From Lentzea sp. NBRC 102530 (lineage in GTDB: Bacteria > Actinomycetota > Actinomycetes > Mycobacteriales > Pseudonocardiaceae), in contig NZ_BSTF01000007.1 of NCBI RefSeq assembly GCF_030269365.1, positions 1-64,000 of the forward strand: a stretch of 64,000 nt of DNA, given 5' to 3'. Made by a program: the position numbers and the translations under genes. Shown one piece after another: positions 53,091-61,601 of the stretch. The first letter of the stretch is position 1; every line of letters starts with the position of its first letter. The notes beneath the pieces are model-generated. The model ran no database searches. It had not been told where the DNA came from and was given only the letters and a program-made list of their open reading frames with translations.

Positions 53091-54110
53091 TCACTTGACG
53101 CGCGCGGAAACCTCGTCGAGCGCGGTCGTCTCGTCCGCGGTGAGTTCGAACTCCGCCGACGCCATCAGGGCGGGCAGTTGTTCGACGGTGCGCGCGCTCG
53201 CGATCGGGGCGACCACCCCAGGACGCCCGCGCAGCCAGGCGAGCGCCACGGTCGGCATCGCCACTCCCCTGGCGGACGCGATGTCCTCGACCGCCTCGAC
53301 CACCGCCAGCCCCGCCGCGGTGAAGTACCGGCTGCTGACGACGCGCCGGACGATCTCGCCGAACTCCTGCCTGTTCCTGCGGTTCTTGCCGGTGAGGAAC
53401 GCGCCGATCAGCTCGAAGTACGGCAGCGCCTTGCGGTACGGGCCGACCTGCCGGTACTTGCCGGTGAGGAAGCCGCTTGCCAGGGCGAAGTACGGCACCG
53501 CCACCATCCCCTCCCCGGCCAGGACGGGAGCGATCTCACGCTCGTAGCGGTGCCGCGTCACGAGGTTGTAGTCCGGCTGCACGACCGCCGGCGGCTCGTA
53601 GCCCTCGCGGCGGGCGATGTCGAGCCACTCCGCGATCCTCGCAGCGGTGTAGTTCGACAGGGCCACCACACGGATCTTGCCCGCCTTGTGCAACGCGTCG
53701 AACGCACCGGCGGTTTCGTGGAGCGGCGTCTTGGGGTCGTCGAAGTGCGCGTAGTAGACGTCGACGTGATCGATCCCCAACCGCGTCAGCGAGGCTTCCA
53801 GGGCCGCCGTGACGGTGCCGGCGGCCAACCCCTTGAACGCGGGGTGCCGGCTCACCTTGGTACCGATGACCAGGTCGTCGCGATTCCCGCGCGCGGCCAG
53901 CCAGGACCCGATGATCGTCTCCGATTCGCCACCGGAGTTGCCCGGCACGTCCGCGGTGTAGCTGTCCGCGGTGTCGATGAAGTTCCCGCCACCCTCGACG
54001 AACGCGTCCAGGACCCGGTGCGACGCCTTCTCGTCACTGGTCCAGCCGAACGTGTTCCCACCGAGCACCAACGGGAACACTTCGATGCCTGAGCGGCCGA
54101 GCTGAGCCAT
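53091..54110 (-). CDS. Aldo/keto reductase with an internal duplication
   Basis: This 339-residue NADPH-dependent oxidoreductase has the AKR pattern: LGGNTFGWTSDEKASHRVLDAF, the catalytic Asp/Tyr in FIDTADSYTADVPGNSGGESE, the Lys in VIGTKVSR, and a His in VYYAHFDD. Near residues 200-245 the segment YFALASGFLTGKYRQ is followed 24 residues later by YFELIGAFLTGKNRR, an in-frame 72-bp duplication visible in DNA (53385-53430 and 53457-53502). This adds about 24 residues to a loop that normally has one copy. The start is ATG at 54110. Substrate unknown. Confidence 0.93.
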   Translation of the reverse strand: MAQLGRSGIEVFPLVLGGNTFGWTSDEKASHRVLDAFVEGGGNFIDTADSYTADVPGNSGGESETIIGSWLAARGNRDDLVIGTKVSRHPAFKGLAAGTVTAALEASLTRLGIDHVDVYYAHFDDPKTPLHETAGAFDALHKAGKIRVVALSNYTAARIAEWLDIARREGYEPPAVVQPDYNLVTRHRYEREIAPVLAGEGMVAVPYFALASGFLTGKYRQVGPYRKALPYFELIGAFLTGKNRRNRQEFGEIVRRVVSSRYFTAAGLAVVEAVEDIASARGVAMPTVALAWLRGRPGVVAPIASARTVEQLPALMASAEFELTADETTALDEVSARVK

Positions 54111-54275
54111 TGGAGATCCTTCCGCTGGGGGCGAAGGAGTTCGGGAGCCTTTGCCTGATCCAGGCTATCGAGCCGCGGGAGCGACGCGTCGCTCGGCCCG
54201 TCCGGCGGGCGGCAATCGACAGCCGCGAGTGCGCCCTTTGTCCGCAGTGGACGCAAGTCGGCGCGGACATCGTGA

Positions 54276-54668
54276 TCAGGGCGTGTGCGTCCGGTCGACC
54301 TTGATGGTGAGGACGACGCGTTGCTGTTCACCGCCACCGAAACCGGGGTAGGGGCGGCCGATGTACTTCTCGGACAGCTCGTCGATGTGCTCCCGGGCTC
54401 CGTCCTCGGTGATGTCCACGACGCTGCCGCGCAGGGCCCAGTACCGCGAGGGTGCCGCGGGGTCGGCGATGCCGAGGGCGACCCGCTGGTCACGCCGGAC
54501 GTTGCGGGTCTTCTGGTGGGTGTCGACCGTGTTGATCAGGACGTGCTCGCCGTCCGTTCCCGCCCAGGTCTGGGAGATCTGCGGCGACCCGTCCGGCATG
54601 AGCGTGGTCACGAAGCAGATCGCCCTGCCGTTGAGGACGTCGATCAGGTCGTCGGACAGTGTCGTCAT
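54276..54668 (-). CDS. PPOX-class F420-dependent oxidoreductase (split-barrel)
   Basis: This 130-residue split beta-barrel protein starts MTTLSDDLIDVLNGRAICFVTTL and contains GSPQISQTWAGTDGEHVLINT, RNVRRDQRVALGIADP and RYWALRGSV, the typical pattern of F420-binding PPOX-class enzymes (Rv1155-like). The ATG at 54668 lies 10 bp after the TetR stop, so it is co-transcribed with that regulator. It probably reduces a small substrate, and F420 use is inferred from the family. Confidence 0.9.
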   Translation of the reverse strand: MTTLSDDLIDVLNGRAICFVTTLMPDGSPQISQTWAGTDGEHVLINTVDTHQKTRNVRRDQRVALGIADPAAPSRYWALRGSVVDITEDGAREHIDELSEKYIGRPYPGFGGGEQQRVVLTIKVDRTHTP

Positions 54669-54678
54669 GAGCCGGCCT

Positions 54679-55311
54679 TCATTTCGCCTGGTCGTGGTAG
54701 AGGTGGTCGATGACCGTCTCGTCCGGCCGGTCGCCGGACAGGTCGGCGTGCCGCAGGCCCGCCAGGGCGATCCGCAGGGCACGTCGCCACAACCCCGGGG
54801 CGTGCTCGCGGGAGGCGTCCATGACGCTGCCCACCATCACGTGCACCGCGGCGAAGTCGGCCGGCGTCGCCCCGGCCGGCAGCTGTCCCGCCCGGACCGC
54901 CCGTCGCACGAGGTCCGCGACCAGCGGTGTCATCTCCTCGTGCGCCCGCTGCACCAGTTCGGTGGCCTGATCGCGGCTGCGGAGCAACTCACCCAGGCCC
55001 CGGCTCTGCGCCTCGATCTCGAGTTGCCGTTCGAGGAACCAGGCGAGTCCAGCCCACGCGTCGTCGTACCGCGAGGCCTCGCGGGCGATGTCGATCACCG
55101 TGTCGACGTGCTCGCTGAACAGGGCGTCCAGCAGGTCCTGCCGCTGCGGGAAACGGCGGTACACGGTGCCCATCCCGGTGCCGGCGGCCCTCGCGATGTC
55201 CTCGTACGGGACGTCCAGCCCCCGCGAGGCCATGAGCTCGCCGGCCGTCCGGAGCAACAACTGGCGGTTGCGCTCGGCGTCCCGGCGCAGAGGGGGAACA
55301 GCTTCGGTCAC
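54679..55311 (-). CDS. TetR-family transcriptional regulator
   Basis: This 210-residue repressor has a TetR HTH (DAERNRQLLLRTAGELMASRG followed by YEDIARAAGTGMGTVYRRFPQ) and an all-helical ligand domain. The start is taken as the GTG at 55311; the frame extends to 55365 without ribosome binding support. It is divergent from the epoxide hydrolase, and the 103-bp gap is AT-rich with GGAAG elements, likely its operator. It probably controls both the downstream F420-type oxidoreductase and the epoxide hydrolase. Confidence 0.9.
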   Translation of the reverse strand: MTEAVPPLRRDAERNRQLLLRTAGELMASRGLDVPYEDIARAAGTGMGTVYRRFPQRQDLLDALFSEHVDTVIDIAREASRYDDAWAGLAWFLERQLEIEAQSRGLGELLRSRDQATELVQRAHEEMTPLVADLVRRAVRAGQLPAGATPADFAAVHVMVGSVMDASREHAPGLWRRALRIALAGLRHADLSGDRPDETVIDHLYHDQAK

Positions 55312-55414
55312 ACCTCGGACCCTAGACAAGCGGAAGCAAAATTCCAAGTTGAATAGTTCTTCCACTTACTCCTACGATCACGTCCTCCCTCCTCAACTCC
55401 CACGGAGCGCCCCT

Positions 55415-56596
55415 GTGTCCTCAACACCCGCCCACGACGCCGTCGAGCCGTTCCCGATCTCCGTGCCCGAGGCCGATCTGCTGGACCTGCGCGACCGCCT
55501 GGCCGCCACCCGGTGGCCGGACCGCGAGACCGCCACCGACGGCAGCCAGGGACCGCAACTGGCGCGCATCCGCGATCTCTGCGAGCACTGGGCGTCGGAC
55601 TACGACTGGCGCCGCGCCGAGCGGGACATCAACGACCTCGGCTCGTCCCACACCGTCATCGACGGGATCGACATCCACTTCCTGCACGTCAGGTCTGCCG
55701 AGCCGCACGCCGATCCACTGCTGCTGTGCCACGGCTGGCCCGGCTCGATCCTGGAGTTCCGCCGCCTCGCGGGCCCGCTGACCGATCCGGTCGCGCACGG
55801 AGGCGACGCCCGCGACGCGTTCCACCTGGTGATCCCGTCGATGCCGGGCTTCGGTTTCTCCGGCAAGCCCACGACGACCGGGTGGAACACCTCGCGGGTG
55901 GCCGACGCGTGGATCACCCTCATGCACCGCCTGGGCTACGGCACCTACTTCACCCAGGGCGGCGACTGGGGTGCGGCCGTCGTCGAACAGATCACCCGCA
56001 AGGTGCCCGAACGGTGCCGGGGCGCGCACTTCACCCTGCCGCTGGTCTTCCCCACCGCGCAGGAGGTCGAAGAGGCGACCGAGGAGGAGCGCCGGATGAT
56101 CGCTCGCGCCCAGCACTACCAGGACCGGCAGAGCGCGTACGCCCGGCAACAGGCGACGCGGCCGCAGACGATCGGATACTCGCTCGCGGACTCGCCGGCA
56201 GGACTCGCCGCCTGGATCTACACGCTCTTCCAGGACGTCACCGACAGCGGGGGCGTCCCCGAGGAGGTCATCGACCGCGACGACCTCCTCGACGACGTCA
56301 TGCTCTACTGGCTGCCCAACGCTTCCGCGTCCTCCGCCCGGCTGTACTGGGAGGAGGGTTTCGGCGGCGGCACGCCGACCGGTCCCGGGCAGCCGAACCC
56401 CGTCCCCGCCGGTTTCAGCATCTTCCCCGGTGAGGCGGTGCAGGCGTCCCGGCGCTGGCTCGAGCGGCGCTACGAGACGGTGCTGCACCACGCCCGGCTC
56501 GACCGAGGCGGTCACTTCGCCGCCCTCGAACAACCGGACGTCCTCACCGAGGAGATCCGGAAGACCTTCCGGCCGCTGCGGACCTCCCGGCCGTGA
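55415..56596 (+). CDS. Epoxide hydrolase (alpha/beta-hydrolase with EHN domain)
   Basis: This 393-residue microsomal-type epoxide hydrolase has an N-terminal EHN domain (PFPISVPEADLLDLRDRL...RWPD), oxyanion motif HGWPGS, nucleophile Asp in GGDWG (near residue 188) and a C-terminal catalytic His in RGGHFAALEQP. These enzymes open epoxides with water. The GTG at 55415 has GGAG 7 nt upstream. It is divergent from the TetR regulator, which likely represses it. Full length with all active residues. Confidence 0.92.
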   Translation: MSSTPAHDAVEPFPISVPEADLLDLRDRLAATRWPDRETATDGSQGPQLARIRDLCEHWASDYDWRRAERDINDLGSSHTVIDGIDIHFLHVRSAEPHADPLLLCHGWPGSILEFRRLAGPLTDPVAHGGDARDAFHLVIPSMPGFGFSGKPTTTGWNTSRVADAWITLMHRLGYGTYFTQGGDWGAAVVEQITRKVPERCRGAHFTLPLVFPTAQEVEEATEEERRMIARAQHYQDRQSAYARQQATRPQTIGYSLADSPAGLAAWIYTLFQDVTDSGGVPEEVIDRDDLLDDVMLYWLPNASASSARLYWEEGFGGGTPTGPGQPNPVPAGFSIFPGEAVQASRRWLERRYETVLHHARLDRGGHFAALEQPDVLTEEIRKTFRPLRTSRP

Positions 56597-56844
56597 GCAC
56601 TCCCGCGACGACCACCGTCCACTCGTGTCACGACACGCCGGGAGGACGTTGCGGCGCAAGCCTCCCGGCCGATCGGCGGGGTCGAGTCCAGCCGGGTGGC
56701 GGGTTGTTCCGGACGCCCAGCAGCTGTGAGCAACACCGGCAGCCCACGACGCTGGAACACGGCACCGTACGGGCGCACGACTTCCCAACGCCTGGACGAC
56801 GTCGCACCAGAACTGACCTCATCCGTCCAAAGAGGAGACTCGTC

Positions 56845-57924
56845 ATGTTCAGTCGAATGCTGAACGCCTTCGGCATCGGAGGCCCGTCCGTCGACACCGT
56901 GCTGGACTCGCCGCACGCCGTGCCCGGCCAGCCCCTCACCGGACAGGTCCGCATCCAGGGCGGCAGCTCGGACGCCGAGGTGGGCCAGGTCGTGCTGTCT
57001 CTGGTCACCCGCGTGGAGCGCGGCGGCTTCGGCGGCGGTGACGGGCAGGACGACGTCGCGGAGTTCTCCCGGATGGTGGCGCAGCAGGGTCTGCGGGTGC
57101 CCGCCGGTCAGCTGGTCTCGATCCCGTTCGAGCTGCCGGTGCCCTGGGAGACGCCGATCACCGCGGTCGGCGGCGCCGCCCTGCCGGGGCTGAGCGTGGG
57201 TGTGCGCACCGAACTGGTCGTCTCGGGCGCACCCGACAAGGGCGATCTCGACCCGGTCCTGGTCGGTCCACTGCCCTCGCAGAACAAGGTGCTGGACGCG
57301 TTCGGGCAGCTCGGCTTCTCCTTCCGCGGTGCCGGCGTCGAGACCGGGCGCCTGCCCGGCGTCCCGCACGAACTCGGCTTCTACCAGGAGCTCGAGTTCT
57401 TCCCGCCCGCCCAGTACGCGGGCCGGGTGAACCAGGTCGAGCTGACCTTCGTGGCCACCGCGAACGAGCTGCACGTGGTCCTGGAGGCCGACCGGCGCCG
57501 TGGCGGGTTCTCGTCGGGTGGCGACACGTCCGGCCACCTCCGGCTCTCGCACCAGGAGGCGCAGGTCACCGACTGGGCCGCGGCGATCAGCGGCTGGCTC
57601 ACGCAGCTCGCCGAGCGTGGTCGGGCGAACCCCGCGTTCGGCGGAGCCGCCCGCAACCCGGCGTTCGGCGGGCAGGCCGGTCACAACCCCGCGTTCAGCG
57701 GGCAGGCGAGCTTCGGCGGTCACCCCGGGTACGGCGGTCAGCCAGGGTATGGCGGTCAGCCGGGGTACGGCGGCCGCGGTTACGACCGTGACGACCACGA
57801 CCAGCACGGTCAGCGGCGTGGGGCGGGCATGGGCGGCATGCTCGCCGCAGGTGCGGGTGGCGTGCTCGGTGGTATGGCGATCAGCAGCATGGCCGAGGAG
57901 TTCTTCAGCGACGACGAGGGATGA
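56845..57924 (+). CDS. SpoOM-family protein with Gly/Tyr/Gln-rich tail
   Basis: This 359-residue arrestin-fold protein of the SpoOM family has an N-terminal beta-sandwich pair (about 1-250: VDTVLDSPHAVPGQPLTGQVRI, SIPFELPVPWETPIT, HELGFYQELEFFPP). The C-terminus carries repeats NPAFGGQA and GYGGQPGYGGQ, then GGMLAAGAGGVLGGMAISS and an acidic end. SpoOM affects sporulation entry in Bacillus; in actinomycetes its role is unknown. The ATG at 56845 has AGAGGAG upstream. The low-complexity tail might mediate assembly. Confidence 0.9.
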   Translation: MFSRMLNAFGIGGPSVDTVLDSPHAVPGQPLTGQVRIQGGSSDAEVGQVVLSLVTRVERGGFGGGDGQDDVAEFSRMVAQQGLRVPAGQLVSIPFELPVPWETPITAVGGAALPGLSVGVRTELVVSGAPDKGDLDPVLVGPLPSQNKVLDAFGQLGFSFRGAGVETGRLPGVPHELGFYQELEFFPPAQYAGRVNQVELTFVATANELHVVLEADRRRGGFSSGGDTSGHLRLSHQEAQVTDWAAAISGWLTQLAERGRANPAFGGAARNPAFGGQAGHNPAFSGQASFGGHPGYGGQPGYGGQPGYGGRGYDRDDHDQHGQRRGAGMGGMLAAGAGGVLGGMAISSMAEEFFSDDEG

Positions 57925-57989
57925 CCGAGCTCGGCACGAGACCCGCTGGCCAGGCGTCACTCCCCCGCAGACGCCTGTCCAGCACCCTT

Positions 57990-58044
57990 CGCCAGTCCTC
58001 AGTGGACTTCCACCCACGACGTGGATGTCCACTGAGGACTGGCG
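57990..58044 (+). terminator. 24-bp stem-loop after the SpoOM gene
   Basis: CGCCAGTCCTCAGTGGAC and its complement form a 24-bp stem (one mismatch) around a 7-nt loop, in the 330-bp gap after SpoOM. It probably terminates transcription. The rest of the gap holds no gene. Confidence 0.8.
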
Positions 58045-58254
58045 GCGGAACGGACGCCCGGCCCGATCGCCGAGGCGGGAACCTCGCCCACCTGCCCCCG
58101 TGTCGTCCCACGACGGGGTTTCCGCCTCACCGCCAGGGTGATCGGCCGCCCCCTGGACGGAGCCGGCCGACCGGGAGGGTCCGGCCGGGTGGCGGGGTGA
58201 TCACCCCGACCTGACGGATGGATTCGTCACCCTCCGCACGGCCAGATTGGCCGT

Positions 58255-59556
58255 ATGACACAGATGCCACCACCGCAGGACACCTCGGCTGCGCCGGAGA
58301 CATCGCCTCCGCGGTCCCGGACGCCGGCCGAGCCCGCGTCGTCGACGGGACGCCTGGTCGGGGTGGACCTGGCCCGCGCGCTGGCCGTGTTCGGCATGTA
58401 CGTCGTGCACCTCGGTCCTTCCGCGACCGAGGCGAGCGGTGTCGGGGCGTGGGTGCGGCACCTGACGGAAGGGCGTTCGTCGGCCCTGTTCGCCACGCTC
58501 GCCGGGTTCTCGCTGATGCTGATCGCCGGCCGCCTCGAGCCGAAGACCGGTGTGGCCGGACGGCAGGCGAAGGCGCGGATCGCGATCCGCGCCCTGATCC
58601 TGCTCGTCCTGGGCACCGTGATGATCGCGTTCTACGGGGACGTGGTGATCCTCGCCTCCTACGGGCTCTTCTTCCTGCTGGCCATGCCGCTGCTGCGGCT
58701 GGGCGCCAGGACGCTCGCGCTCGTCGCGGCCGGGGTCGCCGTCGCCGGTCCGCTGCTGGCCTTCGGCCTCAGGTCGCTGATCACCGACCCGGTCAGGGCT
58801 GCCCTGAAGGCCTACGACCCGCTCGCCCAGCTCGGCGGCGCGGGGCTGCTGGACCTCCTGCTCACCGGCTTCTACCCCGCGATTCCCTGGATGGCGTTCA
58901 TCATCGCCGGCATGGCGCTGGGCCGGCTGGACGTGTCCTCCGGCGACGTGCGGAAGCGGCTGGCCGTGTTCGGTCCCGCTCTCGCCCTGTTCGCCTACGG
59001 CACCTCCTGGCTGCTGGCCCGGCTGGTCGACGGCGTCCGGGAAGCCGCGAGCCCCGGCGGCTCGGTCGCGGGCAAGGGTCCGAAGGACCTCGGCGCCCTG
59101 GGAGACCTCGGCACCGCCGGTGACGCGATGCCGCCCGGCACCACGGGATCGGTCTGGTCGTTGCTGACCTCGGGGCCGCACAGCGGAATGCCGTTCGACG
59201 TCATCGGCTGCATCGGGGTCGCGATCACCGTCGTCGTGCTCGCGATGACGGCGATCGACCGCCTGCCGCTGCTGCGGCGCCTGGCCGCGCCGATCATCGC
59301 CGTGGGCACCATGTCCCTGACGGCCTACGTCGGCCACTTCCTGCTGTCGTCCCAGATGTCCGGAAGCGGCGGAGGCTCCGGGAGCGGCTTGACGGGTGTG
59401 ACCGCCGGGTCCGAGTCCCAGACGTCCTGGACGCCGGTGCTCATGTTCATCCTCGGTGCCATGGCGTTCGCCTTCATCTGGTCCCGCTTCTTCACCAGGG
59501 GACCACTGGAGTACCTGCTCAACCTCGCCACCAAGCCGGCCAAGCACGTCCGCTGA
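58255..59556 (+). CDS. DUF418/HGSNAT-like polytopic membrane protein
   Basis: This 433-residue protein has about ten membrane helices. The start RLVGVDLARALAVFGMYVVH is the typical opening of DUF418/heparan N-acetyltransferase-like proteins, and the C-terminal GTMSLTAYVGHFLL is also characteristic. The final LEYLLNLATK is shared with DUF418 members. A Ser/Gly-rich loop separates the last helices. The ATG follows a proline-rich start. Function unknown; acyl transfer to surface sugars is one possibility. Confidence 0.87.
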   Translation: MTQMPPPQDTSAAPETSPPRSRTPAEPASSTGRLVGVDLARALAVFGMYVVHLGPSATEASGVGAWVRHLTEGRSSALFATLAGFSLMLIAGRLEPKTGVAGRQAKARIAIRALILLVLGTVMIAFYGDVVILASYGLFFLLAMPLLRLGARTLALVAAGVAVAGPLLAFGLRSLITDPVRAALKAYDPLAQLGGAGLLDLLLTGFYPAIPWMAFIIAGMALGRLDVSSGDVRKRLAVFGPALALFAYGTSWLLARLVDGVREAASPGGSVAGKGPKDLGALGDLGTAGDAMPPGTTGSVWSLLTSGPHSGMPFDVIGCIGVAITVVVLAMTAIDRLPLLRRLAAPIIAVGTMSLTAYVGHFLLSSQMSGSGGGSGSGLTGVTAGSESQTSWTPVLMFILGAMAFAFIWSRFFTRGPLEYLLNLATKPAKHVR

Positions 59557-59612
59557 GAACTGGCCGCCCCACCGGGCGGAGCAGTGCGGTGGTACAGCGC
59601 TCAGCCACGGTT

Positions 59613-59664
59613 GCACCGGGCGACGAGCGTGCTGACGTCCGGCAGCACGCTCGTCGCCCGGTGC
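59613..59664 (+). terminator. 22-bp perfect stem-loop after the DUF418 gene
   Basis: GCACCGGGCGACGAGCGTGC begins a perfect 22-bp stem with an 8-nt loop, located between the DUF418 gene and the response regulator. No T tract follows. This is a strong actinomycete-type terminator. Confidence 0.8.
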
Positions 59665-59801
59665 TCGGGTCCCAGGCACGCCCCGCCGGTCGGCGGGCCC
59701 GGACCAGCCGACCGGCTGGGCGCACCTGCCAGCTCCCGGATGGCGGGCCGGCACCGGCACTGGGGAGACTGCAGGCCTGCAGATCCACAAAGGAGAAACG
59801 C

Positions 59802-60461
59802 ATGATCCGGGTGGTCGTCGTGGACGACGAGGAGCTGGTGCGGACGGGGTTCCGCCTCATCCTGCAGGCGGCCGGGGACATCGAGGTGGTCGCCACCGCG
59901 ACCGGGGCGCAGGCGGTGCGGGAGATCAGCCTGCTCAAGCCCGACGTCGTGCTGCTCGACATCCGCATGCCCGACGTGGACGGGCTCACGATCCTGCGTC
60001 AGCTGCGGGGCCTCACGCCGCCGCCGGTGGTGGCGATGCTGACGACGTTCGACTCGGACGAGTACATCGCGACGGCACTGCGGACGGGTGCCGCCGGGTT
60101 CGTGCTCAAGGACACCGGTCCCGAGCAACTCGCGCAGATGGTCCGCACCCTCGCGCACGGCGGCGTCGTGCTCTCCCCCAAGGTGACCCGCACGGTCGTC
60201 GACGGCTACCTCGGCTCCGGTGCGGGCTCGAAGGCGTCCGAGCAGGTCGGTCTGCTCAGCGAACGCGAACGCGCGGTGCTCGTGCTGATCGCCGAGGGGC
60301 TGTCCAACACCGAGATCGGCGCGCAGGTCCACATCAGCGTGGGCACGGTGAAAGACCACGTCAGCGCCATCCTCACCAAACTGCGCGTGGGCAGCAGGGT
60401 GCAGGCCGCCCTCGTGGCGCAGCGCGCGGGGCTGCTCGACGCGACCGAGGAGCCGCGGTGA
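59802..60461 (+). CDS. NarL/FixJ-type response regulator
   Basis: This 219-residue regulator has a receiver domain (VVVVDDEELVR, phospho-Asp in VVLLDIRMP near 54, FVLKDTGPEQL) and a LuxR HTH (LSERERAVLVLIAEGLSNTEIGAQV). The ATG at 59802 has AAAGGAG 6 nt upstream. It overlaps the downstream histidine kinase by 4 bp, so the two form a two-component system. It is closely similar in layout to the regulator at 33,430-34,089, but the gene order is reversed. Target genes are unknown; the neighbouring ABC exporter is a candidate. Confidence 0.93.
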   Translation: MIRVVVVDDEELVRTGFRLILQAAGDIEVVATATGAQAVREISLLKPDVVLLDIRMPDVDGLTILRQLRGLTPPPVVAMLTTFDSDEYIATALRTGAAGFVLKDTGPEQLAQMVRTLAHGGVVLSPKVTRTVVDGYLGSGAGSKASEQVGLLSERERAVLVLIAEGLSNTEIGAQVHISVGTVKDHVSAILTKLRVGSRVQAALVAQRAGLLDATEEPR

Positions 60462-61552
60462 ACTCCCGCCTGCTGGTCCGCGTCGCGGTGCTCGTGCTCG
60501 CGGTGGCCGAGGGAGTGCTGACGATGATCAGCGAGGACGATCCGTACGGCCTCGTCCCGATCGCGGTCGCGGTGCTCGCCCTGCTGCTGCTCGAACGCCT
60601 GCCGCTGCCGGCGTTCCTGGCGACGTTGCCCGCGGTGCTGTACCCCGGTGCGATCGTCCCGGCGATCATCGGTCTCTACGTGGTGTCCAGCCGCTACCGC
60701 GACTGGTGGGTCCTCGCCGGGTGCGGCCTGCTGGCCGCGGTCGGCTTCATCTTCCCGACCACGGACTTCGCTCCGTCCATCTGGGACTCCTACACGCTGC
60801 TCGGTGTCATCTACTTCACGATGACCGCGCTCGCCCCGATCCTGCTGGGCCAGTTCCTGCGCTCGCGGCGTGAGCTGGCGCTGCGGTTGGAGGAGGTGAG
60901 GGAGGCGCGGGAGCACGAACGCCGGCTCGACGCCGAGGCGATCCTCGCCAAGGAACGCAACCAGCTCGCCCGCGAGATGCACGACGTCGTCTCCCACCAG
61001 GTGAGCCTGATCGCGGTGCAGGCGGCAGCGCTCCAGGTCAGCACCGCGGACCCCGACGCCAGGCTGGCCGCCGCGAACGTGCGGCAGCTGTCGGTGACCA
61101 CGCTCGACGAACTGCGGCACATGGTGAACCTCTTGCGCGCCTCCGGCACCCCGGTCACCGAACTCACGCCGCAGCCCACGCTCACCGACCTCGAACGCCT
61201 CATCGGCAACAGCGCGATCGACGCCCGCCTGGTCGGCGCCGCACCGGACGGCCTCGAACCACCCGTGCAGCGCGCGATCTACCGCACCATCCAGGAAGCG
61301 CTGACCAACGTGCGCAAACACGCTCCCGGTGCGAGCGCCACCGTGGAGATCAGCCACGACGACACCGACCTCACCGTGACCGTCACCAACACCCGGCCGA
61401 CCCGGCCGCACCTCGCCCTCCCCAGCGCCCGGCACGGGCTGGTCGGACTGCACGAGCGCGCGGCGCTGCTGGACGGGAAGCTCCACACCGGACAGACGGC
61501 CGACGGCGGCTTCCAGCTGCGCCTCAGCCTGCCGCTCGCGGCACACCGCTGA
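60458..61552 (+). CDS. Sensor histidine kinase (HisKA_3 type)
   Basis: This 364-residue kinase has about five N-terminal membrane helices (RLLVRVAVLVLAVAEG..., then YVVSSRYRDWWVLAGCGLL), a His box LAREMHDVVSHQVSLI and an HATPase end QEALTNVRKHAPG and GLVGLHERAAL. The GTG at 60458 overlaps the regulator stop by 4 bp. It partners with the preceding response regulator. A bidirectional terminator separates it from the convergent exporter. Confidence 0.92.
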   Translation: MNSRLLVRVAVLVLAVAEGVLTMISEDDPYGLVPIAVAVLALLLLERLPLPAFLATLPAVLYPGAIVPAIIGLYVVSSRYRDWWVLAGCGLLAAVGFIFPTTDFAPSIWDSYTLLGVIYFTMTALAPILLGQFLRSRRELALRLEEVREAREHERRLDAEAILAKERNQLAREMHDVVSHQVSLIAVQAAALQVSTADPDARLAAANVRQLSVTTLDELRHMVNLLRASGTPVTELTPQPTLTDLERLIGNSAIDARLVGAAPDGLEPPVQRAIYRTIQEALTNVRKHAPGASATVEISHDDTDLTVTVTNTRPTRPHLALPSARHGLVGLHERAALLDGKLHTGQTADGGFQLRLSLPLAAHR

Positions 61553-61564
61553 GTTTCTCCGGAA

Positions 61565-61597
61565 GAGGCCCTGCGGACCACCGGTCCGCAGGGCCTC
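61565..61597. terminator. 15-bp bidirectional stem-loop between kinase and ABC exporter
   Basis: GAGGCCCTGCGGACC and GGTCCGCAGGGCCTC pair perfectly around a 3-nt loop, midway between two convergent genes. It is a clear shared terminator. Confidence 0.88.
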
Positions 61598-61601
61598 GTG
61601 C

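Noticed and set aside
59743..59790. Small palindromes such as GCAGGCCTGC before the response regulator
   Set aside because: Short and common in high-GC DNA; not distinct enough to call an operator.
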